A DNA stretch of 64,000 nucleotides, taken from the NCBI GenBank assembly GCA_965233625.1, contig OZ247499.1:6262001-6326000 (forward strand). Direction: 5' to 3'. A program made the position numbers and the translations under genes. The notes below the pieces were generated by a model, which saw only the letters and a list, made by a program, of their open reading frames with translations, searched no databases and was not told the origin of the DNA. The DNA is from G965233625 sp965233625. GTDB lineage: Bacteria; Planctomycetota; Planctomycetia; Pirellulales; Pirellulaceae. Shown piece by piece: positions 26,123-35,500 of the stretch (position 1 is the stretch's first letter; every line of letters begins with the position of its first letter).

Positions 26123-27061
26123 TTACGGATTGGAAAGCAGAACGCGGAAACCAATCGAAGGTTTGGTCGATGTCTTTGGCTCGAAAGCCCGTTTCGCACT
26201 GCGGCAATCGAGGCAGTCGGGCGAACTCCAGCCGCCGCCGCGAATGGGCCGGTGCAGCAGCGAGGGCGGATCGCCCGGCGCGCCGCCGCCGGTATCGCAC
26301 CATTCCCACAGGTTGCCGTGCATACCGTACAGGCCCCACATATTCGGGCCGCCCGATTCCTGCACGCTGACCGCCGCGTTGTTGTCGTAGTTGAAAAGCG
26401 ATTTGGTGCGGCGTGTAATCCGGCGCCGGTCGCCATCCTGATACGCCGTGACGGCGCGGTCCATATCCTGGCGCCAGTCTGCTTCGTCCCGCCAGTGGGC
26501 AAACAGACGTTCGCTACCGGCGCGGCACGCATATTCCCATTCCACTTCGTTGGGCAGGCGGAACTTTTTGCCGGGATGTAGCTCCGATAGCTTCTTGCAG
26601 AACTCAACAGCATCTGTCCACGAGACATTCGCCTTGGGCATATCCGCTTCGTCGGGGTCGGGCGCGTCTTCGCCCATTACTTTGGCGTATTGCCCCCGTG
26701 TGATCTCAAACTTCGACATCAGGAATTCTGAGTTGATCGTCTGGGGCGTCTGTTCTTCGTCACTAGAATGACCGGGTTCCTCGCTGGGCGAACCCATCGT
26801 AAAGGAGCCGCTCTCGACAAACATAAAGTCGATATCTGAATAGGTCGCGTGCGTTTCCGGCGGTACGATCTTTCCACCGCCGACCGCGCCGTCTTCTTCA
26901 ATCGCATCAACGGCAATCACCAGATCGTCGCCCATTCCGTCCAGCAGACCTCCGCCGAACCACAGGGCGACACTCGTCATCAAGACAAAACCCGCACCGA
27001 GCACCAGGCAGCCGCACGCCATACATCCGCAGCCGCTGCCTCCTTTTTCTTGGTCAGACAT
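26123..27061 (-). CDS. SUMF1-fold protein with N-terminal membrane helix (first of three)
   Basis: The 312-residue product begins MSDQEKGGSGCGCMACGC, with four Cys in the first 20 residues, followed by a membrane helix (about 18-38). The rest is a SUMF1 domain with FMFVESGSFTMGSPS, FEITRGQYAKVMG, NVSWTDAVEFCKKLS, FRLPNEVEWEYACRAG, MWGLYGMHGNLWEWC and IRGGGWSSPDCLDCRSAKRAF. As in its paralogue at 23826, the first FGE copper-site Cys is Ser and a CxxC follows. The two sequences are clearly close relatives. It heads a four-gene minus-strand group and is divergent from the PQQ-type propeller gene. Confidence 0.88.
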   Translation of the reverse strand: MSDQEKGGSGCGCMACGCLVLGAGFVLMTSVALWFGGGLLDGMGDDLVIAVDAIEEDGAVGGGKIVPPETHATYSDIDFMFVESGSFTMGSPSEEPGHSSDEEQTPQTINSEFLMSKFEITRGQYAKVMGEDAPDPDEADMPKANVSWTDAVEFCKKLSELHPGKKFRLPNEVEWEYACRAGSERLFAHWRDEADWRQDMDRAVTAYQDGDRRRITRRTKSLFNYDNNAAVSVQESGGPNMWGLYGMHGNLWEWCDTGGGAPGDPPSLLHRPIRGGGWSSPDCLDCRSAKRAFEPKTSTKPSIGFRVLLSNP

Positions 27062-27365
27062 AGTTGCTCTATCGCCGCTTAAGCGTTTCCCGGCTGTTCG
27101 TTTTGGTGTTGCTGTTTTTTGATGGGGTGGACTGCTGCGCGAAGGCAGCGTGTGAACCAGAAACCGGCTGGTCCATGATCATCATTTTATCAGAAAGTAT
27201 CCTGCATTGCCGTGCAACCATCTATCCAGTCGCGACGGTACATCCTCCTTAGTAGAACCCATTGTGTTGAATTCACAATCACCGCCACGCGAAGTGGCGT
27301 GCGGCGACGGCATGAATTACCATCGGGCGTGTGAAATGCTGACCTTTCCATAAGGATTTACGATC
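27062..27365. promoter_or_regulatory. Divergent intergenic region with dyad symmetry
   Basis: This 304-base gap separates the minus-strand SUMF1 group and the PQQ-type propeller gene. It holds ATTGTG at 27261-27266 and CACAAT at 27274-27279, a 19-base dyad with a 7-base spacer like a repressor operator. A hairpin follows with CGCCAC at 27283-27288 and GTGGCG at 27294-27299. They are 65-105 bases before the plus-strand start. No gene is supported here. Confidence 0.35.
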
Positions 27366-28658
27366 ATGCCGATCATGCGTGCTATTATCTTCTCCTGCGT
27401 GCTGGCCTGCCCGGTGTTGCTGAACTCCCTGTTGCCGGGAATGGCTCCGGCGCAGGAGTGGACACGGTTTCATGGGCCAAACGGTCAGGGGATTGCCAAG
27501 GGCGATGGCGCCGCCATTCCGTCCACGTTTACTGCCGCCGATTACAACTGGCGGGTGAAACTGCCGGGTATGGGCCATTCTTCGCCGGTAGTTTATGGCG
27601 ACCGGGTCTTCCTGCTCAGCGCGGATCCAGATTCCGCCACGCGTTATATGCTGTGCATCTCCGCCGTAGACGGCAAAGAACTCTGGCGGAAGACGTATAA
27701 ATCCACGCCGCATCATCTTCACTCCCGTAGCAGTTACGCATCGTGTACGCCCGCAGTGGACGAAAAGCACGTCTATGTCTGCTGGTCAGCCCCGGAGAAA
27801 ATCACGCTGCTGGCGCTGACGCATGAAGGCGAAGAGGCGTGGGAAAAAGATCTGGGTCCGTGGGTCAGCCAGCACGGTTTCGGCGCCTCGCCCATCGTTT
27901 ACAAAAACAAACTGATCCTGCACGACTCGCAACAGACGGCGCGTCTGCCCGCCGGCGCCACACCCGGTAAGAGCTACATGCTGGCCTTCGACCGCATGAC
28001 CGGCCAGGAGCTTTGGCGCAAAGACCGCCCCAGCCAGAATGTCTGTTACAGCGTGCCCTGCATTTACCAGCCAGAAGGCGGCAAACCGGAACTGGTCTGC
28101 TGCAGCACAACCGAAGGCGTCTTCAGCCTTGATCCTGAAACAGGCGAAAAGAACTGGGGTCTGGATACCTTTAAGATGCGGACCGTCGCTTCGCCCATTA
28201 TCGCGGGCGGCCTGATCTGGGGCAGCACCGGGTCCGGCGGTGGCGGCAACTATCTGGTGGGTGTGCGTCCGCCAACGTCCGCATCGAAAGAGCCGGAACT
28301 GGTCCACACGATCAAAAGCTCCGCCCCGTATGTGCCAACTCCTGTCACTAAGGGCGACCTGCTATTCGCCTGGTTCGACAAAGGCGTTGTGAGCTGTTTT
28401 GAAGCTGAATCGGCCCGCAAACTCTGGTCTAAACGCGTCAGCGGCGGTTACTCCGGTTCACCTATCCGCATCGGCGACCGCATCTTCTGCATGTCCGAAG
28501 AAGGCGATCTGGTCGTGCTGCAGGCTTCAAAAGAATTCAAGCTGATCGGCCGCACACCCCTGGGCGAACCCACTCGCGCCACGCCGGCAGTCTCTGGCGG
28601 AAGACTGTACCTGCGGACCTACTCGCACCTGATCAGTGTGGGTGGCAAATCCACGTAA
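27366..28658 (+). CDS. Secreted PQQ-type beta-propeller repeat protein
   Basis: This 430-residue protein has a signal peptide (residues 1-29, ending MAPAQE) and a beta-propeller built from Trp-docking repeats seen in PQQ dehydrogenases and BamB: YMLCISAVDGKELWRKTY, LLALTHEGEEAWEKDLG, YMLAFDRMTGQELWRKD, VFSLDPETGEKNWGLD and VSCFEAESARKLWSKRV. No catalytic aspartate pair or PQQ site can be assigned, so a structural or ligand-binding role in the periplasm is more likely than dehydrogenation. It is 36 bases before the antiporter gene in the same direction. Planctomycetes carry many such proteins of unknown role. Confidence 0.88.
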   Translation: MPIMRAIIFSCVLACPVLLNSLLPGMAPAQEWTRFHGPNGQGIAKGDGAAIPSTFTAADYNWRVKLPGMGHSSPVVYGDRVFLLSADPDSATRYMLCISAVDGKELWRKTYKSTPHHLHSRSSYASCTPAVDEKHVYVCWSAPEKITLLALTHEGEEAWEKDLGPWVSQHGFGASPIVYKNKLILHDSQQTARLPAGATPGKSYMLAFDRMTGQELWRKDRPSQNVCYSVPCIYQPEGGKPELVCCSTTEGVFSLDPETGEKNWGLDTFKMRTVASPIIAGGLIWGSTGSGGGGNYLVGVRPPTSASKEPELVHTIKSSAPYVPTPVTKGDLLFAWFDKGVVSCFEAESARKLWSKRVSGGYSGSPIRIGDRIFCMSEEGDLVVLQASKEFKLIGRTPLGEPTRATPAVSGGRLYLRTYSHLISVGGKST

Positions 28659-28694
28659 GGCATCTACCCGTCACGGAATGAACTGGCTGGAATT

Positions 28695-30623
28695 ATGGAT
28701 CACCCTTACGGCTGGCTAAGCCTGCTGCCGCCGGTGGCTGCGATTGTGCTGGCAATTGCGACGCGTCGCGTCATCGCCTCGTTGCTGGGCGGCGTGTTCC
28801 TGGGATCGCTGATTCTAGCTGTGGCCAATGCCGGATCGGCGGCGGACATGGCGCTGGCGCCGGTCACCGCAGTCGCCAGCACGGTGAATGATTTTCTGTG
28901 GCCGGTGCTTATCAACGAAGATAAGGTCTACGTCGCCGCGTTCACTATTCTGATGGGCGCCATGGTGGGCGTGATCAACCGCGCCGGCGGCATGCGCGGC
29001 CTCGTCGATGTAGTATCGCAATGGGCCAGCAACCGGCAACGCGGGCAACTGACGGTCTGGTTGCTGGGGTTGATGATTTTCTTTGACGACTACGCCAACA
29101 CCATCCTGCTCGGCGGAACGCTACGGCCCCTGTGCGACCGGCTGAAGATCTCGCGGGAAAAACTGGCTTACCTGATCGATTCCACCGCAGCGCCCGTCGC
29201 CGGACTCGCGCTGATCTCCACCTGGGTCGCGACGGAAATCGATTACGTGCAGGCCGGCATCGACAAACTGCCCGGCGGCGTTGACTGGAACGCGACGGAT
29301 ATCTTCGTCGCCAGCATCTTCTACCGATTTTACGTCTGGCTGGCGCTGCTGCTGGTGCCCATCATCGGCCTGCTCAACCGCGACTTCGGCCCGATGCTCA
29401 CCGCTGAACGCAATGCACAGGATGGGGAGGCGACTGGGCTAGAACATCAGAATGCTGAACCAGAAAGTGATGACACATCGCTGTCACCCGGCGACGCGAC
29501 GCCGCGGTGGTGGAACGCGGTGGCGCCGGTGCTGCTGACCGTGGCCATCATTGTCTGGATGCTGTACGGCGTGGATGCGGGCACGAACGCGGCGCTGCTG
29601 TGGGGTTCTTTGATTGGCGCCGTGACGGCGGGCCTGCTGGCGGTATCGCAACGGATCCTCTCGCTGCCACAGGTGTCGGCAGCCGCGGCGAAAGGCGCCA
29701 GTTTGATGCTCCCCGCGCTGGCGATTCTCTGGTTCGCTTCCGCCTTGTCTTCCATGACCGGCAACGATCCTTCCGCTTCCGATGCGAGTGACAGAGATGC
29801 GTCACACACGAAAGCGGTCGCTGCTCTACAGGCGTTTGAAAACGCCGGGATACCGCTTGCGGAGCAGGTGGCGTATCTGACGAAGCAGGAAACGCCACCC
29901 GCCACCATCGCCGCAGCAATGTCAGAAACCGGCGCCGCGCCAGACGATATCGCGGCCGCGCTGGCGGCGAATGATGTAAAGGGGCAGTCGCTTGCCGCGG
30001 CCATGTCCGCCGTCGATGCGCAGGAGGATGCCGTGCTGGCAGCGCTGGCAAGTCACGGTGTTGAAGCAACAGAACTTCCCACGCGTTACGAGAACCGCCG
30101 TTACCGCTTATATACGGGGCAGTATCTGGGTTCGCTGCTTAATAACCGGTTGCCGCCGTGGTTGATGCCGACGGTGGTCTTTCTGCTGGCGGGGGCCGTG
30201 GCGTTCTCCACCGGTTCAAGCTGGAGCACGATGGGCATTGTCATGCCGCTGGTGATTCCGCTGGTGTACAGCACGCTTTCTGGTGATAGCGACGCGTTGC
30301 AGTTTCATCCCATTCTGCTTGGCTCCGTGGGCGGTGTTCTGGCGGGCGCCATCTTCGGCGATCATTGTTCGCCCATTTCTGATACGACGGTGCTTTCTTC
30401 CCAGTCCAGCGGTTGCGATCATATGTCGCATGTACGCACGCAACTTCCTTACGCACTGCTGGCAGGCACCGTCGCCGTGGTGTGCGGCACGCTGCCCCTG
30501 GGATTGGGCGTGCCGGTCTACGTGCTGCTGCCAGTTGGACTAGGAGTGATGTTGGCAGTTGTCGCTCTTTTTGCTAAACGCACGGATACTCAGCCCCACG
30601 GCGCAGAGAGCGTTCAGGACTGA
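28695..30623 (+). CDS. NhaC-type Na+/H+ antiporter
   Basis: This 642-residue polytopic inner-membrane protein has the NhaC family helices and signatures (MVGVINRAGGMRGLVD, FDDYANTILLGGTLRPL, ISTWVATEIDY, GSSWSTMGIVMPLVIPLVY, FGDHCSPISDTTVLSSQSSGCDHMSHVRTQ). These transporters exchange sodium for protons and help pH or salt balance. Between helices, a soluble Ala-rich insert (about residues 355-460) separates the two halves; it is longer than I would expect for the family and seems cytoplasmic or periplasmic. The gene follows the propeller gene by 36 bases. Confidence 0.88.
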   Translation: MDHPYGWLSLLPPVAAIVLAIATRRVIASLLGGVFLGSLILAVANAGSAADMALAPVTAVASTVNDFLWPVLINEDKVYVAAFTILMGAMVGVINRAGGMRGLVDVVSQWASNRQRGQLTVWLLGLMIFFDDYANTILLGGTLRPLCDRLKISREKLAYLIDSTAAPVAGLALISTWVATEIDYVQAGIDKLPGGVDWNATDIFVASIFYRFYVWLALLLVPIIGLLNRDFGPMLTAERNAQDGEATGLEHQNAEPESDDTSLSPGDATPRWWNAVAPVLLTVAIIVWMLYGVDAGTNAALLWGSLIGAVTAGLLAVSQRILSLPQVSAAAAKGASLMLPALAILWFASALSSMTGNDPSASDASDRDASHTKAVAALQAFENAGIPLAEQVAYLTKQETPPATIAAAMSETGAAPDDIAAALAANDVKGQSLAAAMSAVDAQEDAVLAALASHGVEATELPTRYENRRYRLYTGQYLGSLLNNRLPPWLMPTVVFLLAGAVAFSTGSSWSTMGIVMPLVIPLVYSTLSGDSDALQFHPILLGSVGGVLAGAIFGDHCSPISDTTVLSSQSSGCDHMSHVRTQLPYALLAGTVAVVCGTLPLGLGVPVYVLLPVGLGVMLAVVALFAKRTDTQPHGAESVQD

Positions 30624-30933
30624 GCTTGTCCAGAAGCAGCGTCTGTAATTTTTACAAAGCGTCTGCGAAAGCTTGTGCATGCTGGCCCCGTGGTTGCTAG
30701 CAGGTGAGAAGAATCATCTGCGAAAAACGCATCCGGGCCAGAACCTGCTGAAATGAAACGTCTTGGCGGGATGGAGCCTTAACGGTTCTGCATATGTACG
30801 GGCATGGCGGCACAAAACATTCACCCGGTGGCACGGACGTTGCATACATCTGCGTTGTCTGGGGGAAAATAAAACAGCGCCTTCGAGTCATGCTGAAAGA
30901 TGCATCGCTCACTCGCTTTGAAAGGATGCACCC
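30624..30933. promoter_or_regulatory. 310-base leader region before the Cys/Gly-rich protein gene
   Basis: No coding frame is supported. It contains a small palindrome GTAATTTTTAC (near 30646) flanked by two copies of GCGTCTG, and an AAAGGA ribosome site about 30920-30926, 8 bases before the ATG at 30934. The rest shows no recognisable element. A promoter for the next gene is expected here but no consensus boxes are clear. Confidence 0.3.
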
Positions 30934-32292
30934 ATGAGAATGCTATTACGAACCGCAACGGCGATGCTTACCGCGTCAGCCCTGGCGTTTGCCATCTCCC
31001 CGGCCAGCGCCCAGGTCGTCACCGATTATTCCAACATCGAGGCGCCGGATCTAAGCAGCGCTACCAACCTACGGTCAAACGCCGCACAGGCCCGCGCTGC
31101 CCAGTTGCAATATGCACGGCAGCAGGAACTCGCACGGCAGCAGGCAATTCTGCGCCAACAGGAAATGCTCAGGCAGCGTCTCCTACAACAGCAGACGCAA
31201 CCCGTCACCGCGCAGCGTCAGCCGGTTGTGGCTGCCGGGCAGGTGCAGATTCAACCTTCGCAGTCGGTACCTACAGTGGCCGCACAAGAACAGTCGGTGC
31301 TCTTGCAGCCAGTGCAGCCAGGTGACGAACCGCAACTGATGCCGGTTACACCTGTTTCCGGCGCGACGACGCCGGTGCGACAGGCAAGTGTGCTGGTGAA
31401 TCTGGAGCCGGAACGCGAAACGGCTTCCACCCCAGAGGTCCGTTACTACGACGTTGCGACTGAACGTGCGGAACAGGAGAAGCTTGCCACCCAAGCCACC
31501 CGCACGCAGTATCACACGTACGCCGCGCCGCGTTACCGTTACTCCAGCCAGTTCATCTCCGTGGACCAGAATCCTCGCGTGGGTCCCATCCGCGCGGCTG
31601 CCCAGGCGATCCGCAACGTCCGCGGCGCCACGCCGGTGCAGGCGCAGGTTCAGCCCGTGCAACCCATTCAGCCGGCGCCTACTTTCACAGCCGCCACAAC
31701 GCCGATAGTTGCTGAACCGTTCAAAGCACCGCCGCCACTGGTGTCGCAACCGGTTAGCGGTCAGCAGGTGCAGTTTGTGGCGCCTGTGCAGCCCACCGCT
31801 CCGGCGATGGTCGCGCAGCCACAGCCAATTCAATACACCCCCGTGCAATACACGCCGCCTGCTGTTGTTGCAGGCCCTGCAACAACCACCACGGCGCAGC
31901 CCGTTCCTACGACGACGCTACCGGTACAGACGATTGCCATGAACAATGGCTGCGGATGCGGCAGTTGTGGTTGTGGCGGTTGCGGATGCGGCGGCTGTGG
32001 CGATTGCGGCTGCGGAATGGTGTCGACCGTTTCCTACGGCGGCGGATGCGATTGCGGCTGTTGCCCGACCATTGCTTACTCGCCAGTCACCAGCGGATGC
32101 GATGTATGTGCCCGGCCATCGCTGGCAAGCGGCCAGTTTGGCGTGCAGCAATATAACCAGACCTGGCGCCCGATCATCGCCTTGCGGCCGCAGTCGCCGC
32201 AGGCATATCTGGGACAGGGCATCCTGGGGCAACCCAAGGCCTACATGCCCAACCAGCCGGTGCGAAACTTCTTCCGCTGGATTACACCTTAA
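30934..32292 (+). CDS. Secreted Pro/Gln/Val-rich protein with a Cys/Gly cluster
   Basis: The 452-residue protein has a signal peptide (residues 1-29, ending SPASAQ). A long low-complexity region (about 35-335) is rich in Gln, Pro, Val, Thr and Ala with many VQPVQP-type steps, so it is extended rather than globular. At residues 340-392 there are about 15 cysteines, mostly in Cys-Gly alternation (CGCGSCGCG, GGCGCGG and similar). A short C-terminal tail follows (NQTWRPIIALRPQ and ending in RWITP). The Cys cluster could bind metal or cross-link by disulphides in the cell wall. Family unknown. The start has a good AAAGGA site. Confidence 0.75.
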   Translation: MRMLLRTATAMLTASALAFAISPASAQVVTDYSNIEAPDLSSATNLRSNAAQARAAQLQYARQQELARQQAILRQQEMLRQRLLQQQTQPVTAQRQPVVAAGQVQIQPSQSVPTVAAQEQSVLLQPVQPGDEPQLMPVTPVSGATTPVRQASVLVNLEPERETASTPEVRYYDVATERAEQEKLATQATRTQYHTYAAPRYRYSSQFISVDQNPRVGPIRAAAQAIRNVRGATPVQAQVQPVQPIQPAPTFTAATTPIVAEPFKAPPPLVSQPVSGQQVQFVAPVQPTAPAMVAQPQPIQYTPVQYTPPAVVAGPATTTTAQPVPTTTLPVQTIAMNNGCGCGSCGCGGCGCGGCGDCGCGMVSTVSYGGGCDCGCCPTIAYSPVTSGCDVCARPSLASGQFGVQQYNQTWRPIIALRPQSPQAYLGQGILGQPKAYMPNQPVRNFFRWITP

Positions 32293-32347
32293 CGGTATGA
32301 ACTGGCTCGAAGGCTGAAACCCTCCAAGCCAACATCACGGACCACAT

Positions 32348-32381
32348 AACGCCGCCATCTAATCATTAGATGGGCGGCGTT
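32348..32381 (+). terminator. Strong hairpin after the Cys/Gly-rich gene
   Basis: AACGCCGCCATCTAAT (from 32348) pairs with ATTAGATGGGCGGCGTT (ending 32381) with a single bulged base, giving a long GC-rich stem with almost no loop. It lies 56 bases after the stop. The T run after it is short (TTGCTATTT), so it is probably a terminator or transcript-stabilising hairpin. Confidence 0.6.
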
Positions 32382-32532
32382 GCTATTTGGCTCTACGGCG
32401 CCAGCGACAAGCCTGGACACATCGGTCTGGCTGTAAATTCGCGACTGCGTTACTATTCCGCCAACGTGCAGAATAGTGCTGGTCCGTGCGCTGCCAGCAG
32501 CAGTGAAAGCTCCCGTAAAGGAATACGGTGCG

Positions 32533-35500
32533 ATGGCAAGGAAGAAGCGGAAGAAAACGGGATCGTCGTTGTTGCGGACTGGATTTGTTCTGCTCCTGCT
32601 GGCAGGCGGTCTTATCATCTGCGGCCCTACCATCGTCGCCAACACCTCGTTACGGCAGCAGGTGGCTGCCTGGATCGCGCCGGATTTCCAGGGACGCGTG
32701 CTCAGCGAGTCTGCCTCGTACGGCTGGTTTTCGCAGACCGAAATGACCGGCGTCAGCATCACCGGCACCGACGGCGAAGTGCTGCTCACGGCCGACAAAC
32801 TGTACTGCGACCGCAATGTCTGGCAACTCTATAACGAAGGTCACAATCTGGGCGTTGTCGGGCTGCAGAACCCCAAGGTCTATGTCGAACTTCGCGACGA
32901 CGGCAGCAACTGGGAAGACGCCCTGGGTGAGATGCTCAGTAAGCCCGGTTCTGGAAAACCATTTCAGGGTACGTTCGCCGTCACCGGCGGCGCCGTCACC
33001 CTTGTAAGCGATGGTCAACAATGGACCGCCTCAGATATTGAAGCCGGCCTCACGCTTCCTTCGACCGCAGACACTCCATTAACGGCGCGGATAGCAACCT
33101 TTGTCCAGCTTGGAACTGCAGCAGAGGAGGGTTCCGCCGGAACACCATCTCCGGAAACGACCGATCCCGCCGCGAAACCGCAGCCCAATGTGCAAGCGGA
33201 ACTCTCCTGGATCGCGGGCGATGGTCCTGAAGCAGGTCTAGGCCAGGGACATGCGGTGATTAAGTCCGATCAGTTTGAATTGCAGATGCTCAGTCCGCTG
33301 CTCCGCCGGGCGGGTGTCAACGTAGCCGCAACCGGGCCGCTGACGTCAAACTGCCGGCTGGAATGGGATAACAACGGCGGGCGGCGTCTGTACATCGCCC
33401 AGTTGTCAACGGCCAATCTAATCGTCCAGGCTCCGGAATATCTTGGACCGCATCCGGCGCGTATCGGTTATCTGAACGCCACCGGCGATGTCGCATTGCA
33501 GGGCGGACGGGCGGACTTTGAACGGCTGAAGGTTGATTCGAGCCTCGGCGTGCTGGAAGCCACGGGCAGCCTCCCGGTGACAGGCTTTGACACTGCCGCC
33601 GCCATCGAGCATCTGAAGACACAAGACTACACCCTGCAAGGCCGCGTTGATCTGGCGCAGGTTGCCGCGGCCTTCCCCGGCGTGATGCACATCCGAGAAG
33701 GCGTCCAGCTGAAGTCCGGTCAGGTCACGGTAAACGTCAACAGCGCCGCGGCAGCGGAGGGCTTACGCCGCTGGGTGGCGGTGCTGGAAAGCACACAGAT
33801 TGCCGCGGAGCATCAAGGCCAATACTACGCATGGGACAAACCCGTGCGGATCGCGCTCACAGCGCAGCAGACAAATGCCGGGCCGGTGATCGAGGACCTG
33901 CAGTGCGCTTCAACCTTCATGCAACTGGGAGGCAAGGGTTCGTTACAGCAGGGCAACCTGCACGGCGTGATCAATCTCAGCCAGCTTTCGACAGAGCTTG
34001 CCCGCTTCATTGATCTGCGGAACATCCGCCTGGAAGGTCAGACCAGTGTGCAACTGACGTGGAGCCAGGATCAGCAACGCATCATCAGCCTCAATGGCAA
34101 TGCGACGATCAGCAACTGGTTGGTGCAATTACCCGGCGCCCGGACCTGGAAGGAACAGCAGTTAACCGCCACGCTCGGCGCACGCGGCGTGGCGGGCCAG
34201 ATGCAGGTCGAACGCATGGAGTCCGGCGTGCTGCGCGTGCAGTCCGGCGCCGATGTGCTGGAAGCGTCGTTAACAGCGCCGGTGGAACAGCCTCGCGCCG
34301 CTTCGGTTTATCCGCTGCGTGTTTCCGCGGCGGGCAGTCTGGGCACGTGGATTCCGCGATTGCAGACCGTGGCGCCCTTAGAGGGCTGGCAACTGGATGG
34401 CAGTATGACGCTGGCCGGGAATGTCTCCGCTTCCCTTTCTAAAGTAGATATCAGCGGCGCCACGCTAACGGTTGATCAGTTCACCGCTGCGACCGAAGGG
34501 CTCAAGATTGTCGAGCCGCGGCTGGAAGCAGCGGGTGCGGCGGCCTATGACCTGGTCCGTCATCAGTTAAGCAGCACCGGCGCCACGCTGACCAGTTCCA
34601 GCGTATCGCTGCGGGCGAACAGTCTGGTGGTGGAAACGCAGCCGCCCTCGGTGATTGGTGAGGTGGCGTACCGTGCCAGCCTGCAACGTGTGCTGCAATG
34701 GATTCCTCCTGAAGAGCCACGCACCTGGGATGTTGCCGGTGTGGTCGCCGGTAACTTGACGATGAGTCAGAGCGAAGGCGTTACCACTGCTTCCACCACC
34801 GCGCAGATCGAAAATCTGGTCTACGCCACCTATCAGCCGCCGCAGGCGGCGCCGGGTGTGGTGCAGGTGGCCAGCAATAACCCGTGGACGCCCATCTGGA
34901 CAGAGCCTGTTGTCCGCATCGAGACCCAGGCGCAGTACCATCATGCAGACGATGTGCTGCAACTGCTGAAAGCGAATGTGACTTCGCCCGCCCTAAGCGT
35001 GCATGCCGCCGGACGGATTACCAGGCCGGCGACCGACGCCGATGCAGATTTGCGCGGCAACGTGAATTATGATCTACGACAGATCGCCACGCGGCTCAGC
35101 CCGGCGCTGGGCGCGCAGTTTACGATGCAGGGCGAAGGCATGCGGCCCTTTGTTATCCGTGGACCCTTGATCAAGCCAGCCGCTACAACCACCGGCAACG
35201 CACCTGTGGAGAATGCCGGCGCGGCCAACGGCGGGTTCTTTCATCCAGATCTTACCGCCGAATTCAGCGTTGCCTGCGATGGCGCCAGCGCGTACGGGCT
35301 GACGGCCGGCGCGTTTGAAGTCAGCGCGAAGCTTGCCCGCAACGTCGTGAACTTCGCGCCGCTGAATATTCCCGTGAGTGAAGGAACGGTCCGCGGCGCT
35401 CCAAAGCTAGACCTGACAACGCCGCAAGCGGTGCTTCATCTGCAGCCGGGCCGTGTCGTTGACAACGTGGACATCTCTCCGCAGATGTGCGCGACCTGGC

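Noticed and set aside
23826..27061. Idea that the SUMF1-fold genes activate the sulfatases at 61-64 kb
   Set aside because: The copper-binding cysteines of formylglycine-generating enzymes are not conserved and the genes are about 35 kb apart.
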